From Bradysia coprophila (lineage: Eukaryota; Arthropoda; Insecta; Diptera; Sciaridae): a DNA stretch of 64,000 bases. The position numbers and the translations under genes are program-made. The DNA lies in the NCBI RefSeq assembly GCF_014529535.1, contig NW_023503374.1, forward strand, positions 1,612,001-1,676,000, in the 5' to 3' direction. Numbering within the stretch: position 1 is the first letter of the stretch; every line of letters begins with the position of its first letter. A model generated the notes under the pieces. It did not search any database. It was not told the origin of the DNA and was given only the letters and a program-made list of their open reading frames with translations. This document shows, one piece after another, positions 1-10,559 of the stretch.

Positions 1-437
1 ATTGTTATTTAAAGTGAATTAAACTAAAATAAAGAGTTAACTGATATATCCACGTTGGTTACGTACACTGGGGTCCTTTGGCTCCTCCGTACTTAGACGA
101 TGGTACTATAGGTGATGTTCTGTCAGCTGTTCTACAGGACATTAGGAAGGTATTCAGTTCATTAAGAAGGGACAGTATTCATGGCGTCATGTAGTTGACA
201 CACGTTTTTTTCGTGCTCAAGTTTTTACTTTAATTCGACTGTTTTGCACTAGTTTGTTGATGTTTTTTGGTTTTTAAATTTCGATAGAAAGTGTTTCTAA
301 TGTTTTCTAATTGTTTTCGTATCAATTAAGTGTCAAAAATTATCGAAAACAAAAGTTTCTGCTTTGGTGCTCCTGAACAAATTATGACTGTGTGTGTGTA
401 TTGCCATCGTTCATCATCATCGTAATTCAAGGCCTTA
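1..437. other. No recognisable gene at left edge
   Basis: AT-rich sequence before the PHD-finger ORF. I see no long ORF, RNA gene or clear terminal repeat. It may be the 5' flank of the PHD-finger locus or the end of another repeat cut by the window edge. Confidence 0.3.
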
Positions 438-479
438 TTGTTTACATTATATCCAAGTAATTGGCATCAAATCGAGAAA

Positions 480-1523
480 ATGAATAATTGTATGGTGTGC
501 GACGGCTGTTTCCGAAAAGACAATCCAAATAAAATTATTTGCGATGGGATTTGTCGCCAATCTTTTCATGCCGAATGTGTCAACTTTAGTAATAATGCAC
601 TGTTGTGCTATAGAGAAATGCCGAATCTTCAATGGTTATGTGATGACTCAACGCATTTCAAGCAAAAGTGGTACTCTAAATAGGGTACTGAAACTTGACA
701 GTGCTCCATGCAAAATTTTTCACTGTAAAAAGAGTGGGGATAAAATTTCATACAAAATAGTACTCTATTTGGCAGCTGTCATTAATAGCACTTTTGCTTG
801 AAGTGCGTTGGATGACTGCATCATTCAACCACGCTCGTCCGACGTTTCATCTTATCGATTCAATAATTTCAATTCGACCGCTGTTAATCGAACCTCATCG
901 CCATCGTAGGCCCAATGTTCGTTTATTCCTGCCAAACGTAAGCATAATCGAAATCCGTTGTCTAATCCGAAACCGAAGAATAGTAAGTGTTTTTGGTAAA
1001 CCGATCGCCGAACGATAAACTTGTCATTAGAAACATCGATAATTCAATGACCCTATCAGTAAACGAAACGCAACCCGAGAATCGTATTGTCAAATCTCCT
1101 GGTGCAAATGGATCGAATCAACGGATTTCATCTGTAATAAATCGTCCGGATGTCGCTCAATCCAAGCCGGAGACGCAACCCGAAAATTGTATAGTCAAAT
1201 CACCTGGTGCACATGGATCGAATCAACTGATTACGCCTTCAATAAATCGATTAGATGTCGCTCAACCCAAGCATGGCAATGACTCCGCAGATGTCAAAGA
1301 AACTCTCAAGGTACCACCGGCCGAGGTGGTAACTAAATCGTCCATTACAAAACCGATGCCCGCTGAAGTCAAAGATTCAACAATTCAACCGCAAAATGAT
1401 TCGATTCGGTCTCAACGTACCTTTACACCGGAGACGGAGACACAAAAGGTAGCTTATTTACCCAATTTGATCCGTCTACTACCGAATCGCAAAATGTCAG
1501 CTATTTGCTACGGAAGAATGTAA
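480..1523 (+). pseudogene. PHD-finger protein gene, broken by a MITE and a nonsense codon
   Basis: Starting at ATG 480, the protein carries a PHD-type zinc-finger pattern: CMVC (C-x2-C), a cysteine pair in ICDGIC, then HAEC, then W-L-C. The last W-x-C-x2-C is interrupted after WLCDD by the MITE at 649-810. Skipping the MITE plus one 7-bp duplication puts a TGC (Cys) exactly where the final zinc ligand belongs, so the gene was intact before the insertion. In that frame a TAG stop lies at 907-909, followed by a basic stretch (PAKRKHNRNP) up to a GTAAGT at about 981 that could be a splice donor. Downstream, 987-1523 is open and encodes two degenerate 36-residue repeats (QPENRIVKSPGA... and QPENCIVKSPGA...). 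Whether this part is a later exon is unproven. PHD fingers are chromatin readers, but they also occur in ORF1 of some LINEs, so a retrotransposon origin is possible. The tail runs straight into satellite DNA. Confidence 0.55.
649..810. mobile_element. MITE family 1, copy in PHD-finger gene
   Basis: A 162-bp element with 22-bp terminal inverted repeats (CAACGCATTTCAAGC... and its complement ending GCTTGAAGTGCGTTG; one mismatch). It is flanked by a perfect 7-bp target duplication GATGACT at 642-648 and 811-817. No coding capacity. A second copy lies at 55126-55511. The superfamily is not assigned: a 7-bp duplication with CAACGCA ends fits none of the common classes cleanly. Confidence 0.9.
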
Positions 1524-1566
1524 TAACGTCGGCTGAAGATGTGTCATGCAAGATATTGGTTTCGCC

Positions 1567-4500
1567 CTATTTGATAAAATTCCAAAAAAATGGTGACAAA
1601 AATGGGAATTTTCTACTAGCATTAGATAAAATTCCCAGAAAATGTGCCAAAAATGGGAACTTTATAGCAGCCATAGATAAAATTACTAGAAAATGTGCAA
1701 AAAATGGGAATTTTCTAGCGGCTTTAGATAAAATTTCCAAAAAATGTACCAAAAATGTGAACTTTCTGGCGGGTTTAGATAAAATTTCCAGAAAATGTAC
1801 CAAAAATGTGAACTTTCTAGCGGGTTTAGATAAAATTTCCAGAAAATGTACCAAAAATGTGAATTTTGTAGCGGTTTGATAAAATTCCCAAAAATGGTGC
1901 CAAAAATGGGAATTTTCTACTGGCTTTAGATAAAATTCCCAGAAAATGTGCCAAAAATGGGAATTTTCTACTGGCTTTAGATAAATTTCCCAGAAAATGT
2001 ACTAAAAATGGGAATTTTCTAGCGGATTTAGATAAAATGTACCAAAAATGTGAATTTTCTAGCGGCTTAAGATAAAATTCCTAGAAAATGTGCAAAATAT
2101 GTGATTTTTCTGGCGGTTTGATAAAATTCCCAAAAATGGTGCAAAAAATGGGAATTTTCTAGTGACTTTAGATAAAGTTTACAGAAAATGTACCAAAAAT
2201 GTGAATTTTTAGCGGTTTGATAAAATTCCCAAAAATGGTGCCAAAAATGGGAATTTTCTACTGGCTTTAGATAAAATTCCCAGAAAATGTACAAAAAATG
2301 GGAATTTTCTAGCGGCTTTAGATAAAATTCCCAGAAAATGTACCAAAAATGGGAACTTTCTAGCGGCTTTAGATAAAGTTTCCAGAAAATGTACCAAAAA
2401 TGTGAATTTTTTAGCGGTTTAATAAAATTCCCAAAAATGGTGCCAAAAATGGAAATTTTCTACTAGCATTAGATAAAATTCCCAGAAAATGTGCAAAAAA
2501 TTGGAATTTTCTACTGGCTTTAGATAAAATTCCCTGAAAATTTGCAAAAAATTGGAATTTTCTACTGACTTTAGATAAAATTCCCAGAAAATGTGCAAAA
2601 AATGGGAACTTTGTAGCAGCCATAGATAAAATTACCAGAAAATGTGCAAAAAATTGGAATTTTCTAGCTGCTTTAGATAAAATTTCCAGAAAATGTACCA
2701 AAAATGTGAATTTTCTAGCGGTTTGATAAAATTCCAAAAAATGGTGACAAAAATGGGAATTTTCTACTAGCATTAGATAAAATTCCCAGAAAATGTGCAA
2801 AAAATAGGAACTTTATAGCAGCCATAGATAAAATTACTAGAAAATGTGCAAAAAATTGGAATTTTCTAGCTGCTTTATATAAAATTTCCAGAAAATGTAC
2901 CAAAAATGTGAATTTTCTAGTGGCTTTAGATAAAAATTCCATAAAATGTACTAAAAATGGGAATTTTCTAGCGGCTTTAGATAAAATTCTTAGAAAATGT
3001 ACTAAAAATGTGAATTTTCTAGCGGCTTTAGATAAAGTTGCTAGAAAATGTACCAAAAATTTGATTTTTCTAGCGGTTTGATAAAGTTCCAGAAAATGTG
3101 CAAAAAATGGGAATTTTCTACTGGCTTTAGATAAAATTCCCAGAAAATGTGCAAAAAATGGGAACTTTCTAGCAGCCATAGATAAAATTACCAGAAAATG
3201 TGCAAAAAATTGGAATTTTCTACTGGCTTTAAATAAAATTTCCAGAAAATGTGCAAAAAATGGGAACTTTGTAGCAGCCATAGATAAAATTAACAGAAAA
3301 TGTGCAAAAAATTGGAATTTTCTAGCTGCTTTAGATAAAATTTCCAGAAAATGTACCAAAAATGTGAATTTTCTAGCGGTTTGATAAAATTCCCAGAAAA
3401 TGTACAAAAAATGGGAACTTTCTAGCGGCTTTAGGTAAAGTTTCCAGAAAATGTACCAAAAATGTGAATTTTTTAGCGGTTTAATAAAATTCCCAAAAAT
3501 GGTGCCAAAAATGGAAATTTTCTACTAGCATTAGATAAAATTCCCAGAAAATTTGCAAAAAATTGGAATTTTCTACTGGCTTTAGATAAAATTCCCTGAA
3601 AATTTGCAAAAAATTGGAATTTTCTACTGGCTTTAGATAAAATTCCCAGAAAATGTGCAACAAATGGGAACTTTCTAGCTGCTTTAGATAAAATTTCCAG
3701 AAAATGTACCAAAAATGTGAATTTTCTAGCGGCTTTAGATAAAGTTTCTAGAAAATGAACCAAAAATGTGATTTTTCTAGCGGTTTGATAAAATTCCAAA
3801 AAATGGTGACAAAAATGGGAATTTCTACTGGCTTTAGATAAATTTGCCAGAAATTGTGCCGAAAATGGGAATTTTCTAGCGGTATTAGATAAAATTCACA
3901 GAAAATGTACCAAACATGTAAATTTTTGGTACATTTTCTGGAAGCTTTAGATCTTAAGATAAAATTCCTAGAAAATGTGCAAAAAAATGGGAATTTTCTA
4001 GTGGCTTTAGATAAAGTTTCCAGAAAATGTACCAAAAATGTGAATTTTTTAGCAGTTTGATAAAATTCCCAAAAATGGTGCCAAAAATGGGAATTTTCTA
4101 CTAGCTTTGAATAAAATTACCAGAAAATGTACAAAAAATGGGAATTTTCTAGCGGCTTTAGATAAAAATTCCAAAAAATGTACAAAAAATGGGAATTTTC
4201 TAGCGGTTTAATAAAATTCCCAAAAAATGTGCAAAAAATGGGAATTTTCTACTGGCTTTAGATAAAATTCCCAGAAAATGTGCAAAAAATGGGAACTTTG
4301 TAGCAGCCATAGATAAAATTACCAGAAAATGTGCAAAAAATTGGAATTTTCTAGCTGCTTTAGATAAAATTTCCAGAAAATGTACCGAAAATGTGAATTT
4401 TCTAGCGGTTTGATAAAATTCCAAAAAATTGTGACAAAAATGGGAATTTTCTACTAGCATTAGATAAAATTCCCAGAAAATGTGCAAAAAATAGGAACTT

Positions 4501-7000
4501 TGTAGCAGCCATAGATAAAATTACCAGAAAATGTGCAAAAAATTGGAATTTTCTAGCTGCTTTAGATAAAATTTCCAGAAAATGTACTAAAAATGGGAAT
4601 TTTCTAGCGGCTTTAGATAAAATTCTTAGAAAATGTACTAAAAATGTGAATTTTCTAGCGGCTTTAGATAAAGTTGCTAGAAAATGTACCAAAAATGTGA
4701 TTTTTCTAGCGGTTTGATAAAGTTCCAGAAAATGTGCAAAAAATGGGAATTTTCTACTGGCTTTAGATAAAATTCCCAGAAAATGTGCAAAAAATGGGAA
4801 CTTTCTAGCAGCCATAGATAAAATTACCAGAAAATGTGCAAAAAATTGCAAATTTTCTAGCTGCTTTAGATAAAATTTCCAGAAAATGTACCAAAAATGT
4901 GAATTTTCTACTAGCTTTAAATAAAATTTCCAGAAAATGTGCAAAAAATGGGAACTTTGTAGCAGCCATAGATAAAATTACCAGAATATGTGCAAAAAAT
5001 TGGAATTTTCTAGCTGCTTTAGATAAAATTTCCAGAAAATGTACCAAAAATGTGAATTTTCTAGCGGCTTTAGATAAAAATTCCAGAAAATGTACTCAAA
5101 ATGGGAATTTTCTAGCGGCTTTAGATAAAATTCCCAGAAAATGTGCCAAAAATTGGAATTTTCTAGCGGTTTTAGATAAATTCCCAGAAATTGTGCCAAA
5201 AATGGGAATTTTCTAGCGGTTTTTGAATAAGTTCACAAAAATTGTGCCAAAAATGGGAACTTTCTAGCGGCTTTAGATAAAGTTTCCAGAAAATGTATCA
5301 AAAATGTGATTTTTTTAGAGGTTTGATAAAATTCCCAAAAATGGTGCCAAAAACGGGAATTTTCTACTGGCTTTAGATAAAATTCCCAGAAAATGTGCAA
5401 AAAATTGGAATTTTCTACTGGCTTTAGATAAAATTCCCAGAAAATGTGCAAAAAATGGGAACTTTCTAGCGGTTTGATAAAATTCCAAAAAATGGTGACA
5501 AAAATGGGAATTTTCTACTAGCATTAGATAAAATTCCCAGAAAATGTGCAAAAAATGGGAACTTTATAGCAGCCATAGATAAAATTACCAGAAAATGTGC
5601 AAAAAATTGGAATTTTCTAGCTGCTTTAGATAAAATTTCCAGAAAATGTACCAAAAATGTGAATTTTCTAGCGGCTTTAGATAAAATTTCCAGAAAATGT
5701 ACTAAAAATGGGAATTTTGTAGCGGCTTTATATAAAATTCCCAGAAAATGTGCCAAAAATTGGAACTTTCTAGCGGCTTTAGATAAAGTTTCCATAAAAT
5801 GTACCAAAAATGTGAATTTTTTAGCGGTTTAATAAAATTCCCAAAAATTGTGCCAAAAATGGGAATTTTCTACTGGCTTTAGATAAAATTCCCAGAAAAT
5901 GTACAAAAAATTTGAATTTTCTAGCGGCTTCAGATAAAAATTTCAGAAAATGTACTCAAAATGGGAATTTTCTAGCGGCTTTAGATAAAATTCCCAGAAA
6001 ATGTGCCAAAAATGGGAATTTTCTAACGGTTTTAGATAAATTCCCAGAAATTGTGCCAAAAATGGGAATTTTCTAGCGGTTTTTGAATAAGTTCACAAAA
6101 ATTGTGCCAAAAATGGGAACTTTCTAGCGGCTTTAGATAAAGTTTCCAGAAAATGTACCAAAAATGTGATTTTTTTAGAGGTTTGATAAAATTCCCAGAA
6201 AATGTGCAAAAAATTGGAATTTTCTACTGGCTTTAGATAAAATTCCCAGAAAATGTGCAAAAAATGGGAACTTTGTAGCAGTCATAGATAAAATTACCAG
6301 AAAATTTGCAAAAAATTGGAATTTTCTAGCTGCTTTAGATAAAATTTCCAGAAAATGTACCAAAAATGTGAATTTTCTAGCGGTTTGATAAAATTCCAAA
6401 AAATGGTGACAAAAATGGGAATTTTCTACTAGCATTAGATAAAATTCCCAGAAAATGTGCAAAAAATTGGAACTTTATAGCAGCCATAGATAAAATTACC
6501 AGAAAATGTGCAAAAAATTGGAATTTTCTAGCTGCTTTAGATAAAATTTCCAGAAAATGTACCAAAAATGTGAATTTTCTAGCGGCTTTAGATAAAATTT
6601 CCAGAAAATGTACTAAAAATGGGAATTTTGTAGCGGCTTTAGATAAAATTCCCAGAAAATGTGCCAAAAATGGGAACTTTCTAGCGGCTTTAGATAAAGT
6701 TTCCAGAAAATGTACAAAAAATTTGAATTTTCTAGCGGCTTTAGATAAAATTTCCAGAAAATGTACTAAAAATGGCAATTTTCTAGCGGCTTAAGTTAAA
6801 ATTTCCAGAAAATGTGCCAAAAATGGGAATTTTCTAGCGGCTTTAGATAAAATTCCCAGAAAATGTGCCAAAAATGGAATGGGAACTTTATAGCGGCTTT
6901 TGATAAAATTTCCAGAAAATGTACCAAAAATGTGAATTTTTTAGCGGTTTTCGATAAAATTCACAAAAATGTTCCAAAAATGTAAATTTTCTAGCGACTT
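1567..7000. repeat. 51-bp satellite array, left part
   Basis: Tandem monomers of 51 bp built as gataaaatt-ccagaaaatgt-accaaaaatg-ggaattttcta-gcggcttta. The monomer is a multiple of three (17 codons), so long open frames arise on both strands (for example KISRKCTKNVNFLAALD on plus and HFLEILSKAARKFPFLV on minus). These are by-products, not genes. Monomers carrying ggtttgataaa instead of ggctttagataaa are 2 bp shorter; they shift the frame and bring in stops. Variant monomers are interspersed, and blocks are repeated at larger scale. Confidence 0.95.
3100..7000. repeat. Segmental duplication inside the satellite, copy 1
   Basis: This block recurs almost unchanged at about 10560-13230. Matching landmarks sit at a constant offset of 7447 bp (3473-3799 with 10920-11246; 4200-4487 with 11647-11934), then 7144 bp (5233-5451 with 12377-12595), then 6233 bp (6570-6794 with 12803-13027). 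Copy 2 is thus shorter by about 303 and 911 bp at two places. Idiosyncratic point variants are shared, such as the odd stretch near 3920-3960 and 11367-11407. Confidence 0.85.
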
Positions 7001-7239
7001 ACAGTCGAGGAAATTTAGATTTCGGGTTTTCCAAAGGTATTAATCTTATTTAACCCACACTTTATCCCACAACAATGGAATCCACAAATTTAAATTTAGT
7101 TAACTCAGCGGTCACAATGACGGCGCTGCAGTCACGATTTCAAAATGTGATATAGGGTGGCTAATTAAATTTTGGTTTTTGCTACATTTTCTCTTGGTTT
7201 TTAATCATTATATTAGGCTTCTAAATTAAGAGTAAATTT

Positions 7240-7590
7240 ATGCAATGTAAACCGTTTGAGTTTGAAAAAAGATGTTTTGTATCAGTGAACGATATAGGAA
7301 AGCGTTCAGTACGTCTCAACATACAAAAGAACGTAAAATATAATTGTACATTTAGCCACCCTACGTCCGTCATCGCTTCTATTGTCTTCAAAAACATATT
7401 GTGTGCTTGTCATGATATGTATCAGACGTTTGTTTATTTATGTGTCTCATCTAAAATGCTGGCCAGCAAAATTTTGATCATTAAATTCAACGGCCAAATT
7501 GATCTAAATGTTAAAATAATTGTGAATAATAGTGAAGTTAATGTGGTTTTGTTTTCTCTTCATAAAGGAATTTGCATCAGTTCGATGTAA
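7240..7590 (+). CDS. Unrecognised 116-residue ORF in left arm of the long-TIR element
   Basis: Starts MQCKPFEFEKRCFVSVNDIG and ends GICISSM. No family is recognised. It has a hydrophobic middle (VFKNILCACHDMYQTFVYLC) but no clear transmembrane segment. Its mirror copy in the other arm is also open with only two residue changes, which follows from the arms being nearly identical and is weak evidence for coding. It could be a chance ORF. Confidence 0.2.
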   Translation: MQCKPFEFEKRCFVSVNDIGKRSVRLNIQKNVKYNCTFSHPTSVIASIVFKNILCACHDMYQTFVYLCVSSKMLASKILIIKFNGQIDLNVKIIVNNSEVNVVLFSLHKGICISSM

Positions 7591-9319
7591 AGTGCGGAGC
7601 ACCATTAGAAAAAAAAACTTGTCGCTGAAGAATGATCAAAAAGTTGCTGGACGCAATAGCTTCAACTAATGCTTTGCAGGATATAGAATCAAAATTAGAG
7701 AAACTCCAAGAGCCGTCCATTTGAAATCTTCATCATCATCATTTCAACTAAAGGTTTTTTTTAACGAAACGAAAGTTCGCTCGCAGATTCGGATCGGAAC
7801 ATCTCATTCGTTTTCGCTAAAGCTCGTAGCCGTCATTAATCATGATTCCCATGAAGAATCGCCAAAAATAAAAAATTGGCAAGGGATGAAGAAACGCCGG
7901 CAAAAACAAAGAATGATAAATTTGTCTTTGTTGCGTTTCTTCACACTTTGGCGATTCTTCGTGGTGATTAAACAAATCCTTTGAAATTTATCCTTTTACG
8001 AAATTTATCTAAAAGGCGTTATTTGTTCGAAGCTAGTGAATCTATCCTTTTATAAAAGTTACGAAATGCTGCCTGGTTCGATCCTAAGGAAACTCTTATT
8101 TTACGTCAGGTAACGGCATCTTGTTCGATCCTAGGGAATTCATACTTTAACGAAAGATCCCGAGGACACTATCATTTTACGAAAGATAATATAAAGACAT
8201 TTCAAAAACGTATTTTTACACTTTGGCGTTTCCTCACACTCTGGCGTTTTTCTCTTCTTCCCTTCACACTATCGATTTTTCTTGGCAATTCATCATTATG
8301 GTTGATTCGTTAAATCAACAAGAAAAATCGCCATAATGTGAAGAAAAACCAAGAAATATCGCCAAAGAGTAAAGAAACTCCAAGGATCATAGAGAATTGA
8401 TTTGTCTTTATGGCGTTTCTTCACACTTCTGAGACTTGTCTTGATGATTTAACAAATCAACTAAATATGATGAATTGTCAAGAAAAATCGCCAAAGTGTG
8501 AAGAAACTCCAAAATATGACAAATCGCCAAATAATACAATATTGTCGATTTGACTATAACTTTTATTTAGAAAAAGATTGTACGGGACAGTATGTACTGC
8601 ATATCATATAATTCCTCTCTCTTGTGTTTATCTGTGTTCTACGAAGCCAAAATATAATTTCGGACTACAAGTACACCGTCTCGACTGCCCAGTAGTTATT
8701 TTCCTAAGTTCCTAATGAGTGCAAAAAGGCTATTTCAACATTAGTTAGGAAAGCATAATTTTTATGTGAATGTTTCTGAGGTTTTCCATCTTAATATTTT
8801 CATGAAGTTACAAATAATCCACAGAAAATTTTATTACCCTAGAACGAGGTCGGAAATACATCAAATAAATCAAATAGAAAACAGACTTGGAAATTGTTAT
8901 TTTGTCTAAAAGTTGATATTAAAATTCTTTGGAAATCGTAAATCGCATACTTGCATGAGCAGGCATCTCAGGATTATAAATCAGGAGCTTTGAAGTTCGT
9001 CATATATTCATATTCTTATCTTATTCCTGACCAGATTCTGTTTTCATTATTGAGCTCAATCATGAGCTTCACTTATACAAAGAATTTATTTCCTATGCCA
9101 AATTGTAATTTGGCGAAAAAGAATGTTCCGAATCTGCGTTTCGTTTAAAAAAAACCTTTAGTTGAAATGATGATGATGAAGATTTCAAATGGACGGCTCT
9201 TGGTGTTTCTCTAATTTTGATTCTATATCCTGCAAAGCATTAATTGTAGCTACTGCGTCCAGCAACTTTTTGATCATTCTTCAGCGACAAGTTTTTTTTT
9301 TCTAATGGTGCTCCGCACT

Positions 9320-9670
9320 TTACATCGAACTGATGCAAATTCCTTTATGAAGAGAAAACAAAACCACATTAACTTCACTTTTATTCACAATTATTTTAAC
9401 ATTTAGATCAATTTGGCCGTTGAATTTAATGATCAAAATTTTGCTGGCCAGCATTTTAGATGAGACACATAAATAAACAAACGTCTGATACATATCATGA
9501 CAAGCACACAATATGTTTTTGAAGACAATAGAAGCGATGACGGACGTAGGGTGGCTAAATGTACAATTATATTTTACGTTCTTTTGTATGTTGAGACGTA
9601 CTGAACGCTTTCCTATATCGTTCACTGATACAAAACATCTTTTTTCAAACTCAAACGGTTTATATTGCAT
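9320..9670 (-). CDS. Mirror copy of the 116-residue ORF in right arm
   Basis: Inverted duplicate of the ORF at 7240-7590, reading MQYKPFEFEKRC and carrying NKSEV where the other has NNSEV. Same caveats: unknown function, possibly fortuitous within an inverted repeat. Confidence 0.2.
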   Translation of the reverse strand: MQYKPFEFEKRCFVSVNDIGKRSVRLNIQKNVKYNCTFSHPTSVIASIVFKNILCACHDMYQTFVYLCVSSKMLASKILIIKFNGQIDLNVKIIVNKSEVNVVLFSLHKGICISSM

Positions 9671-10559
9671 AAATTTACTCTTAATTTAGAAGCCTAATAT
9701 AATAATTAAAAACCAAAAGAAAATGTAGCTAAAACCAAAATTTAATTAGCCACCCTATATCACATTTTGAAATCGTGACTGCAGCGCCGTCATTGTGACC
9801 GCTGAGTTAACTAAATTTAAATTTTTGGATTCCATTGTTGTGGGATAAAGTGTGGGTTAAATAAGATTAATAACTTTGGAAAACCCGAAAACTAAATTTC
9901 TTCGACTGTAAGATAAAATTCCTAGAAAATGTGCAAAAAATGAGAATTTTCTACTGGCTTTAGATAAAATTTCCAGAAAATGTGCAAAAAATGGGAATTT
10001 TCTACTGTCTTTAGATAAAATTCCCAGAAAATATACAAAAAATTTGAATTTTCTAGCGGCTTTAGATAAAATTTCCAGAAAATGTACTAAAAATGGGAAT
10101 TTTGTAGCGGCTTTAGATAAAATTCCCAAAAAATGTGCCAAAAATGGGAACTTTCTAGCTGCTTTAGATAAAGTTTCCAGAAAATGTACCAAAAATGTGA
10201 ATTTTTTAGCGGTTTAATAAAATTCCCAAAAATTGTGCCAAAAATGGGAATTTTCTACTGGCTTTAGATAAAATTCCCAGAAAATGTACAAAAAATTTGA
10301 ATTTTCTAGCGGCTTTAGATAAAATTTCCAGAAAATGTACTAAAAATGGCAATTTTCTAGCGGCTTTAGATAAAATTCCCAGAAAATGTGCCAAAAATGG
10401 GATGGGAACTTTATAGCGGCTTTTGAAAAAATTTCCAGAAAATGTACCAAAAATGTGAATTTTTTAACGGTTTTCGATAAAATTCACAAAAATGTTCCAA
10501 AAATGTAAATTTTCTAGCGGCTTAAGATAAAATTCCTAGAAAATGTGCAAAAAATGGGA

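Larger units (their letters stand above)
7002..9908. mobile_element. Long-inverted-repeat element in satellite, TA target (Tc1/mariner-like ends)
   Basis: A 2907-bp element with inverted arms of about 800 bp (7002-7800 and 9110-9908). The outer ends read CAGTCGAGGAAATTTA and the complement of TAAATTTCTTCGACTG. TA dinucleotides flank it (7000-7001, 9909-9910). The unoccupied site is visible in the duplicated satellite at about 13225-13240 (tagcgacttaagataaaa). Each arm carries a 116-codon ORF from a true ATG (7240-7590 plus; 9320-9670 minus), differing at two residues (Cys/Tyr near the N-terminus, Asn/Lys near residue 98). I do not recognise this protein, and no transposase is visible. The roughly 1.3-kb centre holds a further inverted family based on cgccaaagtgtgaagaaac. 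The CAGT start and TA target fit Tc1/mariner mobilisation; the arm length is foldback-like. Confidence 0.85.

Noticed and set aside
1567..6794. Many ORFs of 60-230 codons in the left satellite array
   Set aside because: They follow the 51-bp periodicity, occur on both strands and repeat the same 17 residues; no start context or non-repetitive protein.
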